In this document: in pieces, positions 26,301 to 34,681 of the stretch
How the letters are laid out: each line of letters begins with the position of its first letter
Position numbering within the stretch: the stretch's first letter is position 1
DNA from: Nannocystis sp. RBIL2
GTDB lineage: Bacteria > Myxococcota_A > Polyangia > Nannocystales > Nannocystaceae
Length of the DNA stretch: 64,000 bases
Assembly (NCBI RefSeq): GCF_026626745.1
Contig: NZ_JAPNJW010000002.1
Span: 3,806,151 to 3,870,150 of the forward strand
Reading direction: 5' to 3'
Program-made: the position numbers and the translations under genes
The notes under the pieces: model-generated
Database searches by the model: none
The model's input: the letters and a program-made list of their open reading frames with translations, nothing else
What the model was told of the DNA's origin: nothing

Positions 26301-27910
26301 ACACCGCCGCGGTGCTGCGCGAGCGCTCCGGCCGCGAGCGCGAGGCCCAGGCGCTGTTCCGCAGCGCGAGCGAGGCCCCCGAGCTGGCCGCCGACGCGCT
26401 GCAGGGCGCGATGCGGACCCAGCTCCGCCTCGGCGACTACGAGGGCGCGCAGCAGACCCTGGCCGCGCTCGATCGACTGCCCGCGCTCGCCGGCGCCGTC
26501 CGCCAGGCGCTCGCGCAGCGCTGGGCCCCGCTGGTCGCCGTCGGCCGCGAGCGCGTCGACATCGGCTTCGACCGCCCGCTCGCGCCCGCGTGGACGCTCG
26601 ACAAGCCGCTCGGCCTGCGTCACCGACCCGGCGCGCGCAGCCTGGCGCTCGCCGCCGACACCGCGGGCGCGCTGGCCTCGCTGCCGGTCGCGTGGCGGGG
26701 CGAGATGATCGAGCTCGCCGCGGACATCACGGTCGCCGAGACCGAGTGGGGCAGCGGCTTCGAGATCGCCCTGGTCCCCGAGGCCGACGCGCCGACCGCC
26801 ACGCCGACGGTCTGGCTCGGCGCGCACACCCTCGGCACCAGCCGCGGCGGCGTCGAGGTCGCGCGGGTGTTCATGTGCGGCCTGGGCGAGCGGCGCCTCG
26901 GCGACTTCCAGCAGCCCCCGCTCGCGCCGCGCAGCACCGCGGTCGCCACCCGCCTGACCATGCGCGTGTCGGTGATCCCGGCCCTCGACGAGATCGCCTG
27001 CGAGCTGACCCTGCCCGACGGCACCTCTCGCACCCTGCGCGAGCCGCTGACCGGCGAGCTCCCGCCCGCGGGCCGCCATCGCCTGGTCCTGCGCACCCAC
27101 GACCAGGACAATTCGTGGCTGACCGCCGAGGTCCACGCGGTGACCCTGCGCGGCTTCGCGGCCATCGACGCGCCGCCGGCCGACCCCGCGCGCGCGAGCC
27201 TCACGCGCGCGCTCGTCCGCGGCGACCCGGTCGAGGCGCTGGCGCGCTTCGAGCAACTCGGCCCGCTCGCGCCGCCCGAGCAGGTGTGGCGGGCCCACGC
27301 CCTGCTGCAGGTCGGCCGGATCGCCGAGGCGCGCGCCCTGCTCGGCGCCTTGCTCGCCGCGCCGGGGCCCGTGGAGCCGACGCTGCTGACCGCGCTGCGC
27401 GCCCGCCCCGAGCTGCTCGGCCCGCTGCTGCGAGAGCTCGACCCGGAGCGCTTCCTCGCCGAAACCCACGCCTTGTGGCGCAACACCGCCGTCAACCACC
27501 TCGCCGATCCACGGGCCAGGGACGCGCTGCTCGCCGTCCTCGCCAGCTTCGACGCCGAAGCGCTGACGCGCCCGACGCAGCCCCCCGACCGCCGCGCCCG
27601 CGCCTGCGACCTGCTGACCTGGCGCGCCCGCGCGTACCTCCAGGCGGGTGAACCGGACCACGCCCGCGCCGACTTCGAGCGCGCGCTGGGCCTCGCCGCC
27701 GCGCTCGCCCCCGACACGCCGCAAGCGGCAGAGCGCTGGCTGCTCTGGCTCGACCTCGCGTCGCTCGCCGCCGCGGCCGGCGACGTCCCCCGCGCCCGCG
27801 GGGCGATCGACCGCGCCCTCGCGGAGAGCGAGATGCCGCTCCTCGTCGCCGACGTCGTGCGCGCCCGCCCCGAGCTCGCGCCCCTCGCCCGCGAGCAGTC
27901 CACGCCATGA
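23381..27910 (+). CDS. Ser/Thr kinase with FG-GAP/VCBS and TPR ectodomain
   Basis: 1509 residues. Acidic N-terminus (about 1-80), then a Hanks kinase: GQGGMGVVYVAYD (about 90), Lys112 in VAIKRV, HRDFKPEN, DFG, GTPAYMSPEQF. Membrane helix at about 367-387. The exported 1100 residues contain TPR-like helices, then FG-GAP/VCBS calcium-binding repeats (DLDGDGVRELYVG at about 660, DLDGDGTLELAAS at about 713, DANGDGRDDIALE at about 835), a concanavalin/LamG-like stretch (about 1070-1240), and more TPR-like helices. This suggests a receptor kinase with a beta-propeller-like sensor. ATG 23381 has GGATGGAG upstream; GTG 23422 is an alternative. It is transcribed alone, after the MscS gene. Confidence 0.92.
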   Translation: MPSENQQRGWHTGDVSGSETRAASARAAATTVEQSGAGPGAPPPASNPEATLEATYDDLARHTPEERSPVAEADAPGDRLGRYRLLRVLGQGGMGVVYVAYDEQLDRRVAIKRVRTDSRGSSAHGRILHEAKALAQLSHPNVVQIFEVSASAGRIFIAMEYVAGRTLRAWTTRWRAAGGSQRELLDMFVQAGRGLAAAHAQGLVHRDFKPENVLVGDDGRARVVDFGLVTWGDEGDEPAPAPAADERGPQLRLTAAGVLLGTPAYMSPEQFADRLADPRSDQFSFCAALYEALCGARAFAGETVAELHRAVLAGDLREPGERVPPWLAAVLRRGLSRRPEDRFPSMSELLDRLASDPLAARRQRLRVAGLALASALASMLFVLLAVELREQWLRAQVERAAERSLAATEARIAEARAAGEPGAGARAFEAFVADPRHDGTPALARAWLHEAARRRDDGDSDAARTAFASAYVRAAAPDQQLLALVGLAQLFRARLEWDALASLFRQLDHEHPGAAPELAELRRDVAFGQRDFAAARAELARGGPASVRALAEALVGASATGYRDVERVHVEADRVVVLPLHDDPRAVHIAARAPGLPPLRALPAAAGTRTLQVAPGEPLFAVGRGYESGLPVTLYRADPDALTPLLTWDEEVPTAMAAADLDGDGVRELYVGTSAGRELISLTPREGGQWERRVVYSETDTLESSPSGLAPVDLDGDGTLELAASFTGWRAYDVRLLRLDPATRTLRTVARDKLGMVLGLTPLRGPGGAPLLVAHNMHVDASSLVFPPDRPHGDPAGLYVYAQAGDRLVRRDRLAHPLPPGAVRFDSWPPKVGDANGDGRDDIALEFARGGRTHTLLHLQEDDGRFTPVLLGELQVLGFAQLDDDAADELLANVPEPDGGTRLWVVGAGEEALAPVPTPPAPTAAPGLDDPAWNRTWRHAQTLQSLGLLDDAAREFADLGRRASRPTSRATAYYTAAVLRERSGREREAQALFRSASEAPELAADALQGAMRTQLRLGDYEGAQQTLAALDRLPALAGAVRQALAQRWAPLVAVGRERVDIGFDRPLAPAWTLDKPLGLRHRPGARSLALAADTAGALASLPVAWRGEMIELAADITVAETEWGSGFEIALVPEADAPTATPTVWLGAHTLGTSRGGVEVARVFMCGLGERRLGDFQQPPLAPRSTAVATRLTMRVSVIPALDEIACELTLPDGTSRTLREPLTGELPPAGRHRLVLRTHDQDNSWLTAEVHAVTLRGFAAIDAPPADPARASLTRALVRGDPVEALARFEQLGPLAPPEQVWRAHALLQVGRIAEARALLGALLAAPGPVEPTLLTALRARPELLGPLLRELDPERFLAETHALWRNTAVNHLADPRARDALLAVLASFDAEALTRPTQPPDRRARACDLLTWRARAYLQAGEPDHARADFERALGLAAALAPDTPQAAERWLLWLDLASLAAAAGDVPRARGAIDRALAESEMPLLVADVVRARPELAPLAREQSTP

Positions 27911-28058
27911 GTCGACGACGTCGCCCCGCGGCGGCGACATGTCTCATGAGCCAGCTTCGCCTGGTCTTCGAGCCAGCTCGAGAATCAACGCGAGCCTGCG
28001 CCGCCGTCGCCGACGACCTGGCTCCGTCAGGACGTATGGAAGAAGAGCCCGTCCTGGG

Positions 28059-28337
28059 TCAGGCCGCCGGCCGCTTGAAGCAGATCACGAGGTCGTTGGT
28101 GTTGCCGGCGTAGAGAGAGAGCGCGGCGATCTCGAAGCCCTGGGCGCCTGCGGCCTGGGCGCGCTCGCTCGCCTCCTCGTCGTCGTCGACGTGCTCGCAG
28201 TATTGTTGCCACTTGGTGGCTGCGGGGTTCGGCGGGAACGCGGTCTGGGCCTGCGCGCCGCGCATGGCGTTGGCGCTGCATCCGAGGATGATACCGGCGA
28301 GGACGAGGGCGATGGACTTCCACGAGGTCGACTGCAT
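28059..28337 (-). CDS. Small hypothetical lipoprotein or exported protein
   Basis: 92 residues. A hydrophobic N-terminus with a lipobox-like LAGIILGCSAN puts it in the envelope. The mature part (KWQQYCEHVDDDEEASERAQAAG, at about 40-62, then GFEIAALSLYAGNTNDLVICFKRP) resembles small alpha/beta proteins in which a long helix is followed by a GxEI/V strand, but no family is certain. The ATG at 28335-28337 was chosen because the signal sequence starts there; an upstream ATG would add 18 unlikely residues. Confidence 0.72.
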   Translation of the reverse strand: MQSTSWKSIALVLAGIILGCSANAMRGAQAQTAFPPNPAATKWQQYCEHVDDDEEASERAQAAGAQGFEIAALSLYAGNTNDLVICFKRPAA

Positions 28338-28649
28338 GTTCGCGGGCAATCTGTCACACGGCCACGGACCTGTCGAGACGGTCCCGAGCATCGGTCCGTT
28401 TCGTGATCACAGGCGCTGCAGACCACACGCCATGGCGTCGTAGATGGCGTGGGTGACGGCCCGGAAGGTGAATCCCTCGGCGGCTCGGTCCGCCCGCCTC
28501 ATCGCGCGGAGCGGTTCTCCGACGCCGCGGCGCGGAGCTCGTGCCCAGTGATGCCCAGTGATGCCCAGTGATGCGGTCGATCCGACGATTCGCTGCGGCG
28601 CGGGACGGATCGTCCGATTCCCCGCTCGGCCAGCGAGGCTGTCGGCCCG
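28338..28649. other. Intergenic region with short tandem repeat
   Basis: About 310 bases. Three exact copies of TGCCCAGTGA stand in a row at 28542-28571. Otherwise nothing recognisable. It must hold the promoter of the small lipoprotein gene to its left. Confidence 0.45.
28542..28571. repeat. Three tandem copies of a 10-bp unit
   Basis: TGCCCAGTGA repeated exactly three times, with the first bases of a fourth copy. Too short for a clear function; it may be a slippage product or a binding site for a regulator of the leftward lipoprotein gene. Confidence 0.7.
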
Positions 28650-29063
28650 TCACTCCAGGCGCATGAGCTCGACCGCACACGTCTTTTCGCCCGAGTACGT
28701 CACCGTCCCGGCCAGCGCATCGTCGCTCTCCAGCGCGAGCTCCACCTCGTAATCGATGCGGCGCCCGTCGTCGCAGGTGATCGTGCGGGCGAAGCTCACG
28801 CTGTCCTGCCAAGCGTCCACGATGGGCGGGTCGCCCCCGCACAGCGCAGCGTCCGGTAGACCCAATGATGTGAAGAGCAGCGCCGCCTCGTCATTGGACG
28901 AGCCGGCGACGACGATCGTGAGGAGCACGGAGGTGTCGTCGTCTTCCGCGACCTCGCACGCCTGCGTGTGGCCCTTCCATTTGCCCATGAGCGGCGGCTG
29001 TCCGCAGCCGCCCAGCGCGAGGCTCGAGATCGTGAAAACGACGAAAAGAACGAACTTGTACAT
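28650..29063 (-). CDS. Small hypothetical lipoprotein
   Basis: 137 residues. Signal peptide and lipobox (TISSLALGGCG; Cys at about 19). The mature protein has beta-rich segments and four further Cys (TQACEVAED, DAALCGGD, TITCDDGRR, EKTCAVELM), probably two disulfides, starting with MGKWKGHTQAC, which resembles the entry of small lipocalin-like or beta-barrel lipoproteins. No family is recognised. The start at 29061-29063 is supported by GAGGAG just upstream and a -35/-10 pair at 29125-29152. A longer open frame upstream is not coding-like. Confidence 0.82.
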   Translation of the reverse strand: MYKFVLFVVFTISSLALGGCGQPPLMGKWKGHTQACEVAEDDDTSVLLTIVVAGSSNDEAALLFTSLGLPDAALCGGDPPIVDAWQDSVSFARTITCDDGRRIDYEVELALESDDALAGTVTYSGEKTCAVELMRLE

Positions 29064-29564
29064 GACGCACTCCTCACGAGTCTTGCTGCCGCTCGTGTCG
29101 ATGACACCGGCTATCGCAGCCAATGGCATAGCCGCCCGCCATGCACTGTCAAGGCCGCGGCGGCAAGGACGATCTGCGACCGGCGTCACAGGCACGGCCG
29201 CGTCCGATCGGCGTCCGCCTGCCATCTCGAACACGCGCTGTCGCCCATTCGTCATGGTTTTGAACGTCGAGCCGCCGTCGCAGCAACGCCGCCCCCAGCG
29301 GCCGCACAGGCGCTCCGCCGGCGACCGCGACCACGGGCTCTCCGAGTCGGCGCACGCGAGAATGCGATTCGCACTGTGAATATCGATCAGGCCATCCGGG
29401 CAGACGGGTCCATGCGCGAATCCCACGAGGTGGCTCGGCGACGCCTCGACGCCGTCCGAGTTGCCCCCTCGACGCCGCTCTTGCGGCGAGCGCATCGGCC
29501 CCGTCTGCCGCCCCGAAGAACCTGTCCCAAACGCCAGGTTCTTGCGAGGCTTCTCGAGCCATGG
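29064..29564. other. Intergenic region
   Basis: About 500 bases between two minus-strand genes, lower in GC than the coding DNA. The left end carries the promoter of the lipoprotein gene. The rest shows no believable frame, hairpin with T run or repeat. Confidence 0.4.
29125..29152 (-). promoter_or_regulatory. Sigma-70-like promoter of the 28650-29063 gene
   Basis: Reading leftward, a consensus -35 TTGACA (29147-29152) is followed by 16 bases and TATGCC (29125-29130) as a partial -10. It lies about 60 bases before the ATG at 29063. The -35 is perfect; the -10 matches only its first three bases. Confidence 0.5.
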
Positions 29565-30830
29565 CTACTTCGCCTGGTCTTCGAGCCAGGTCTTCGCCAC
29601 CGCCAGGGCCGCGTCGGCCTCCGAGGGCACCGCGTCGAGCGGGTCGAGCTGCACCTCGGCGACCACCGGCACCGGCAGGTGCGGCTTGACCCCGCGGCCG
29701 GGCAGCGGCTCGCCGCCGGCGCCGACGAAGCGGCCGGTGCTGAGCTTGATCGCCCAGCCGTTGCCGAGCTCGTGGATGCTCTCGACCGTGCCCTTGCCGA
29801 AGGTCGGCGCGCCGATCAGCGTCGCGCGCTTGTGGGTCGCCAGAGCGTCGGCCAGGATCTCCGCGCCCGACGCAGTCTCCGGCCCGATCAGCGCCGCCAG
29901 CGGCAGGTCCTTCCAGCGCCCGTCGCCCTTGGCCGCGGCCGCCTTGCCGGGCTCGTCGCGCCCGGTGGTCGTCACGATCGCCTGGCCGTCGCGCAGCAGC
30001 GAGCCGGTGACCTTGATCGCCGCGTCGAGCACCCCGCCCGGGCACGCCCGCAGGTCGAGCACCAGCGACTCGGCTCCCTGGGTCTGCAGCGCCGCCACTG
30101 CCGCGTCGAACTCGGCCGGCGTCGTCTCGGCGAACCCGCGCAGGCGCAGGTAGCCGACCTTGTCGCCGATCAGCTTCGACTCGACGTTTTGGATCGCCAC
30201 GGTCTGGCGGACCAGCTTCTCGTGCCACTCCTCGGTGTCGCGCTGGACGAACAGGTCGATGGCGGTGCCGGCGGGGCCGCGGATCTGGTCGACGATCTCG
30301 ACCATCGGCTTGCCCTTGATCTTCGCCCCGTCGATCTCGAGGATCCGGTCGCCGCGCTGCAGCCCCGCAGTGGCCGCCGGCCCGCCGGCGATGGTCTCGC
30401 GGATCACCAGCACCCCGGCGACCTGCTCGATCATCACACCGACCCCGACGATCGTCCCGCCGGTGCCGTGCAGCAGCTCGGCCAGCTCGCGCGGCGCCAG
30501 CAGCTCGTTGATCGGGTAGGTCGTCGGCTGACCGAGCCGCGCCAGCATGCCCTCGACCGCGCCGGTGTAGAGCGTGCCAGGGTCGATCGCCGCGTCGACG
30601 TAGTGCTCGGCGATCAGCTGACGGGCCTTGGCGAACGCCTTCTCGGCGTCGGGCATCGCCTCGGCCCGCGGCTTGGCCGGCGCCTTCGTCGACGTCGTCG
30701 CCGGCGCCTCGACCAGCGCGGGCCCCTCGACGGGCGCCTCCTCGGCCGCCGCCGCCGCGTCGTCGGTCGCCGGGTCGCAGGCGAACAGGGCCAGAGTCAA
30801 CAGCGAGAGCGGTCTACGCATTTTTCTCAT
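29565..30830 (-). CDS. C-terminal processing peptidase (S41), lipoprotein
   Basis: 421 residues. Signal peptide with lipobox (LTLALFAC), an Ala/Pro/Glu-rich linker (about 20-60), an N-terminal helical part, a PDZ domain (about 115-195; GTIVGVGVMIE, AGLQRGDRILEIDG) and the S41 protease core (GYLRLRGFAE, SLVLDLRACPGG). The Ser of TASGAEIL (about 316) and Lys of FGKGTV (about 343) form the catalytic dyad, so it should be active. Enzymes of this type trim or degrade envelope proteins from their C-terminus. ATG 30828-30830 has GGAG at good distance. It is downstream of the sigma/anti-sigma pair on the same strand, but 120 bases away. Confidence 0.92.
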   Translation of the reverse strand: MRKMRRPLSLLTLALFACDPATDDAAAAAEEAPVEGPALVEAPATTSTKAPAKPRAEAMPDAEKAFAKARQLIAEHYVDAAIDPGTLYTGAVEGMLARLGQPTTYPINELLAPRELAELLHGTGGTIVGVGVMIEQVAGVLVIRETIAGGPAATAGLQRGDRILEIDGAKIKGKPMVEIVDQIRGPAGTAIDLFVQRDTEEWHEKLVRQTVAIQNVESKLIGDKVGYLRLRGFAETTPAEFDAAVAALQTQGAESLVLDLRACPGGVLDAAIKVTGSLLRDGQAIVTTTGRDEPGKAAAAKGDGRWKDLPLAALIGPETASGAEILADALATHKRATLIGAPTFGKGTVESIHELGNGWAIKLSTGRFVGAGGEPLPGRGVKPHLPVPVVAEVQLDPLDAVPSEADAALAVAKTWLEDQAK

Positions 30831-30884
30831 GAGATGTCTCCAGGGTCAGGTGCATTGGATTTTTTGAGAGCAGGCCGATCGTCG

Positions 30885-30951
30885 CTCGTCGGAAGCTCGG
30901 CGTCGCTCGTCGAGGTTCTGCCGGATGCGTCATGAAGCCTCGATCGTCGCT
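30885..30951. repeat. Three short direct repeats upstream of the S41 gene
   Basis: The string TCGTCGCTC followed by G or C and TC occurs three times between the anti-sigma stop and the protease start. It may be part of the protease promoter or a decayed terminator; I cannot tell. Confidence 0.35.
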
Positions 30952-30953
30952 CC

Positions 30954-31376
30954 TCAGAGGATCGGTCGGTGGATCAGCGGCGGCGCGGCGGCGTCGTAGC
31001 CGCGGACCCGCGGGGACGTCGAGGTCGCCACGTCGTCGCGCCCCGACTCGCGCACCAGCCACAGCGCGGCAGGCAGCACCAGCGCCGCGACCACCGCGTA
31101 CGCGGGCACCGGCCGCTGCACCAGCGCCAGCCCGCGGCGCCACCAGCTCGGGCGGAACTCGCGTTCGACGGCGGCCCGCAGCCGCTCGCGCACGGCCGGC
31201 GGCGGCGCCTCGTGGGCGGCCTGCAGCGCCCCGTCGAGGTCGGCGCGCAGGCGGCAGTAGGCCACCGCACAACCGGCGCATTCGGCCAGGTGCCGCGTCA
31301 CCGCGCGGCGCGGCTCGGGGGCCAATTCGTCGTAGGCGTAGTCGATCAGCGACGCGTCGCACTCTTCACATTTCAT
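30954..31376 (-). CDS. Zinc-finger anti-sigma factor
   Basis: 140 residues. The N-terminal anti-sigma zinc motif is clear: early Cys (MKCEECDASL), then HLAECAGCAVAY with the H-x3-C-x2-C pattern. A membrane helix (about 95-113, YAVVAALVLPAALWLV) follows a linker with amphipathic helices, and a short tail lies outside. Such proteins hold the partner ECF sigma factor at the membrane until a signal releases it. It overlaps the end of the sigma gene by 11 bases, so the two are translated in a coupled way and are surely partners. Confidence 0.88.
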   Translation of the reverse strand: MKCEECDASLIDYAYDELAPEPRRAVTRHLAECAGCAVAYCRLRADLDGALQAAHEAPPPAVRERLRAAVEREFRPSWWRRGLALVQRPVPAYAVVAALVLPAALWLVRESGRDDVATSTSPRVRGYDAAAPPLIHRPIL

Positions 31377-31920
31377 CGGCGGAGCCTCCCTCCGTCAGCA
31401 GGCGACGAAACGCCTGGGTGGCGGCGTGCAGCCGCGATTTGATGGTCCCCTCGGCGACCCCCATGAGCCCGGCGATCTCGCGGTAGCTGAGCTCGCCGAG
31501 CTGCTTGAGCAGGATGAGCTGGCGCTGCGCCTCGGGCAGCGCCGCCATGGCCGCTTGCACTCGCGCGGCCTCGCCGATCCGCACGTCCGGCGGCGCCGCC
31601 TCGGCCGGCCGCAGCTGCACCTGGGCCCGCTCGCGCAGCGACGCGTGGCTGCGTTCGCTGCGCTGGGCCATGAGACAGGCGTTGCGGGCCACCGCGAACA
31701 GCCACGGCGCGAATCGCCCGCGCCCGGGGTCGTAGCTGCGATCGCGCAGCACTTTTAAAAAGATGTCTTGAAACAGGTCGTCGGCGACTGCGGACTCGCC
31801 GACGATCCGGCGGATGTAGCCGTAGAGGCGCCGCTCGTAGCGCCCGTAGAGCCGGTCGAAAGCCGCCAGCTCCCCGTCGCGCAGCGCGACCACGAGCTCT
31901 TCGTCGGGGACCTCGGGCAT
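31366..31920 (-). CDS. ECF-type RNA polymerase sigma factor
   Basis: 184 residues. Region 2: LYGRYERRLYGYIRRIVG, AVADDLFQDIFLKVL and FAPWLFAVARNACLM. Region 4: AMAALPEAQRQLILLKQLGE (about 130-149) and YREIAGLMGVAEGTIKSRLHAA, the DNA-binding helix-turn-helix. It is the first gene of the sigma/anti-sigma pair. The target genes are unknown; the S41 protease downstream is a possible member. The ATG at 31918-31920 directly follows GACGAGG. Confidence 0.92.
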   Translation of the reverse strand: MPEVPDEELVVALRDGELAAFDRLYGRYERRLYGYIRRIVGESAVADDLFQDIFLKVLRDRSYDPGRGRFAPWLFAVARNACLMAQRSERSHASLRERAQVQLRPAEAAPPDVRIGEAARVQAAMAALPEAQRQLILLKQLGELSYREIAGLMGVAEGTIKSRLHAATQAFRRLLTEGGSADEM

Positions 31921-32054
31921 CCTCGTCGCCAGGTATGCCCGAGCCGGGCGATTCGTTCGCCGGTTCGCGCCGCCCCCGACGACCCGCTGGTGCGAGATCG
32001 CACAGCCCCGCGCGCCCGCGCTCCCACCGCGCGCTCCTGCTACTGTCGCCGCCG

Positions 32055-33083
32055 ATGCCCGCGCCCGCGCTCGCCCGCCTGCTCGCCCGCCCCTCGTCGC
32101 TCCTGGCGCTGCTGCTGGCCTGCGGCGGTAGCGGCGGGACCACGACCACGGAGTCCGCCAGCACCGGCGACTCGAGCTCCGGCACCACCGCCGAGACGAC
32201 CTCGACGTCGTCGCCGACGACCTCGACCTCGACCGCGACCTCGGACGAGCCGACCTCGAGCTCGACCTCGACCACCACCGGCGAGCTCACCGACACCGGC
32301 GTCGGCCCGACCAGCGAGACGACCACGACGACGGGCGACCTCACCACCGGCGAACTCTCGACGACGACGACCACCACCTCGTCGACCTCGACCACCGACG
32401 ACACCACGACCACCGGCGACACCACCACCAGCACCTCGACCGGCGACACCACCACTGGCGACACCACCACCGGCGAGCCCGGCGAGCTCGGCGAGCTCTC
32501 GGGTGATTGCGGCCTCATCGATCTCATGGAGCTCGAATCACCGGAGCCGTTCGTGTTCACCGGCGCGATCGACTTCGGCGTGGTCGGCTACGACTATGAC
32601 CTCTTGACCGCGGGCGGCCAGCAGATCTACGACGAGGGCAACCTCAACCCCGGCTCGCTGTACTCGGAGATCGTCGCCTACGAGGTGCTCGCGCGCTGCG
32701 AGACTGCGGCGCTGCTCAAGACCGAGGCGACGATCGTCTACACCAACCCGATGGGCAAGAAGACCGACTTCCTGGCCGAGATCGACGGCCTCAAGGTCGG
32801 CGTCAGCGTGGTGCGTGCGGTCGGTTTTCCCAAGGACGCCCCGTGGACGGTCGCCCAGGCCGACACAATTTTAAAGGGCAAGCTCGGCGACATCAAGCTC
32901 AGCAGCGCCAACGTCGCCCCCGCGGACGCGTGGGTCAAGCAGATCTTGAGCGTCGTCGCCTACGGGCCGATGCACAAAGAGAGCCTGCTGACCGCATACG
33001 CGGCCCTGGACCCGGCCCTCAAGGCCGACACGATCCTCGTCATCACCGTCACCGACGGCGACGACGCGTTCATCTACAACTGA
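32055..33083 (+). CDS. Thr-rich lipoprotein
   Basis: 342 residues. Signal peptide with lipobox (SSLLALLLACGG; Cys at about 22). Residues about 25-150 are almost only Thr, Ser, Gly, Asp and Glu (TTTGDTTTSTST and the like), a flexible stalk. The C-terminal 185 residues form a compact domain with alternating strands and helices (FTGAIDFGVVGYDYDLLTAG by parts, AYEVLARCETAALL, GLKVGVSVVRAVGFP, ADTILVITVTDGDD) that I cannot assign; the pattern suggests a Rossmann-like fold. Surface protein of unknown role. ATG 32055 starts the signal peptide; the longer frame upstream is Arg/Pro noise. Divergent from the ECF gene. Confidence 0.83.
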   Translation: MPAPALARLLARPSSLLALLLACGGSGGTTTTESASTGDSSSGTTAETTSTSSPTTSTSTATSDEPTSSSTSTTTGELTDTGVGPTSETTTTTGDLTTGELSTTTTTTSSTSTTDDTTTTGDTTTSTSTGDTTTGDTTTGEPGELGELSGDCGLIDLMELESPEPFVFTGAIDFGVVGYDYDLLTAGGQQIYDEGNLNPGSLYSEIVAYEVLARCETAALLKTEATIVYTNPMGKKTDFLAEIDGLKVGVSVVRAVGFPKDAPWTVAQADTILKGKLGDIKLSSANVAPADAWVKQILSVVAYGPMHKESLLTAYAALDPALKADTILVITVTDGDDAFIYN

Positions 33084-33417
33084 GTTTCCTTAACGAAAAC
33101 TGCCCTGAAAGACAGGTGCAGGAACCGGCAGCGAATGGGCGCCCCGTAGCTCGAGAGCGCCGCCCCCTTGCTCCTTCGCTAGCAGCGCCAGCGCCACGAC
33201 GTCGTGCTCGCTCGCAAGGCCCGCCGCCGACCTCGGCGACCCGACAACTGCGGCGTATCGGACCTCGGCGGCGAGCACTCCGCCCCGGAAGCGGCGGGGC
33301 CGACTGCTCGCTCGGCCGCGCTGAGGCCGCTGCCCGTCACGCCGAGTCCGCTGGAAGAGTTGCCGCCGCCGCTTGCTCGAAGTTGCCGCGTCGGTGCCCT
33401 CATCCACGCTGCCCGTC
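33084..33417. other. Intergenic region, nothing seen
   Basis: About 330 bases. No convincing frame, terminator or repeat. It separates the Thr-rich lipoprotein from the exported protein at 33418. Confidence 0.35.
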
Positions 33418-33993
33418 ATGGTCCTCCCCTCGATCCCCCTGCTCATCGCCGCTTCGCTCTCCACGGCGCCTGCTGCCAGCGCGGCGCCCACGACGCCCGA
33501 CGAGTTCCTGGACAGCCTCCAGACGCCGGTCGGATTGGAGAACGTCCGGCCTGTCGTGGAGCTTCAGAAGGTCGGTCGAGTGTCCATCGCCGTGCATACC
33601 GACGACGACGGTTCGGGGGTGGGTCTCGTCGCCGTCGGCGAGACGGTCATCGCCGAGTTGAGGTTCGCCGAGGGGTCGACGGCCTGGGAGACAGCGGACT
33701 TCTCGGCCCTCAATCTTGCGCAGGTGCACGGGATTGCCGCCAGCATCATGCAGGTCTGGCACGAAGATGCGGTGATCGAGGCGTTCACGGCCGCAACGGT
33801 CGACGACCGGGACCTCAAGTGTAAAGTCGCCGGCTCGCTCGTTGGTGCCACTGCAGGCATCCTGGTCGGCGCCGGTTGCGGGATCTTTTTCAAGAGTCCG
33901 GTCGGATGTGGCAAGGCCGCAGGAACCGCCTTCGGTTACGCTTCTTTTTACATCACGGACAAGTGCAACGGCGCGCAGAATCATCGAGAGTGA
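33418..33993 (+). CDS. Exported hypothetical protein with glycine-zipper helix
   Basis: 191 residues. Signal peptide (VLPSIPLLIAASLSTAPAASA to about 22). The middle part is a soluble beta-rich domain (LENVRPVVELQKVG, ISIA-like strands). Near the C-terminus a Gly/Ala-rich hydrophobic stretch (GSLVGATAGILVGAGCGIFF, about 143-162) resembles a glycine zipper that could insert in a membrane, followed by paired Cys (GCGKAAG, DKCNG). No family is known to me. The ATG at 33418 was chosen for the signal peptide. The next gene starts 7 bases after the stop. Confidence 0.7.
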   Translation: MVLPSIPLLIAASLSTAPAASAAPTTPDEFLDSLQTPVGLENVRPVVELQKVGRVSIAVHTDDDGSGVGLVAVGETVIAELRFAEGSTAWETADFSALNLAQVHGIAASIMQVWHEDAVIEAFTAATVDDRDLKCKVAGSLVGATAGILVGAGCGIFFKSPVGCGKAAGTAFGYASFYITDKCNGAQNHRE

Positions 33994-34000
33994 GAAGGCT

Positions 34001-34654
34001 TTGGATCCGCAAGACATCGCGCAGTACAGGCCCCTGCCGCCGCAGCGGTGGGGTTTCCTGCCGACGAATCGATTCTGGTATCACGCCTCGCTGACCCCCA
34101 TCTCCCTCGTCTTCTGGGCCGGCGCCGCCGTCTTCTTCACCGGCTTCGATCTCTTCGCCCTGGTGTGGTGGCAGCAGTCGCTCGTGTGGATGGTATTTTG
34201 GTGGGTCTGGGGCGGGTTGGTGGAGCGATTCACCAGGAGGTACCTGGCGCGCCGGCGGATGCGGGCGCTCGCGGGTCCACGAACGGCTCTCTCGGAGAGC
34301 CTCGAGGAGGTGGCCGTCGAGGCGCCTGCGGGCGAGCTGGCGCCCCTCGCAGAGCGGCCCGTTTTGCCGTCGCCCGCTCCTGTGCCGCCCCGAACTCTGG
34401 AATCGAGGTTGGCACTCGTGCAGCAGGTCGAGTCGTGGGACCTCGCGTACGAGAGGCTGTTCGGCCGCGGCGCAGAGGTCGCCCAGTTCGCGTTCAACCT
34501 CGCGTTCGGGCTGGCGATCTTCCATCCGAGCTGGTTCGTCAAGTTGCTGGGAATCCTGGCGCTGCTCGCTGCTGCACGCGGCGTCGGCTCGTGGGAACGC
34601 CGGGCACTCGGACGCGTGCGCGCAGCGCTCCCACCGAGCTCGGTATCCGAGTAG
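34001..34654 (+). CDS. Hypothetical membrane protein
   Basis: 217 residues. Two hydrophobic helices near the N-terminus (TPISLVFWAGAAVFFTGFDLF by parts at about 27-47; ALVWWQQSLVWMVFWWVWGG at about 49-68), a charged linker with Pro, and a further hydrophobic pair near the C-terminus (FAFNLAFGLAIF, FVKLLGILALLAAA). Both ends appear cytoplasmic. No recognised family. The start is uncertain: TTG 34001 is the first common start after the preceding stop and has GAGAAGG close upstream; the frame stays open into the previous gene. Probably co-transcribed with it. Confidence 0.65.
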   Translation: MDPQDIAQYRPLPPQRWGFLPTNRFWYHASLTPISLVFWAGAAVFFTGFDLFALVWWQQSLVWMVFWWVWGGLVERFTRRYLARRRMRALAGPRTALSESLEEVAVEAPAGELAPLAERPVLPSPAPVPPRTLESRLALVQQVESWDLAYERLFGRGAEVAQFAFNLAFGLAIFHPSWFVKLLGILALLAAARGVGSWERRALGRVRAALPPSSVSE

Positions 34655-34681
34655 CGTTCGCTCTCTCGCCGGCCACGCACC

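Noticed and set aside
23887..27651. 1254-codon frame inside the FG-GAP kinase gene
   Set aside because: Arg/Ala/Pro-rich shadow; kinase, membrane and FG-GAP motifs are in the other frame.
31373..32560. Val/Ser-rich minus-strand frame opposite the Thr-rich lipoprotein
   Set aside because: It is the antisense of the Thr/Asp repeat; it has no function signal and overlaps two certain genes.
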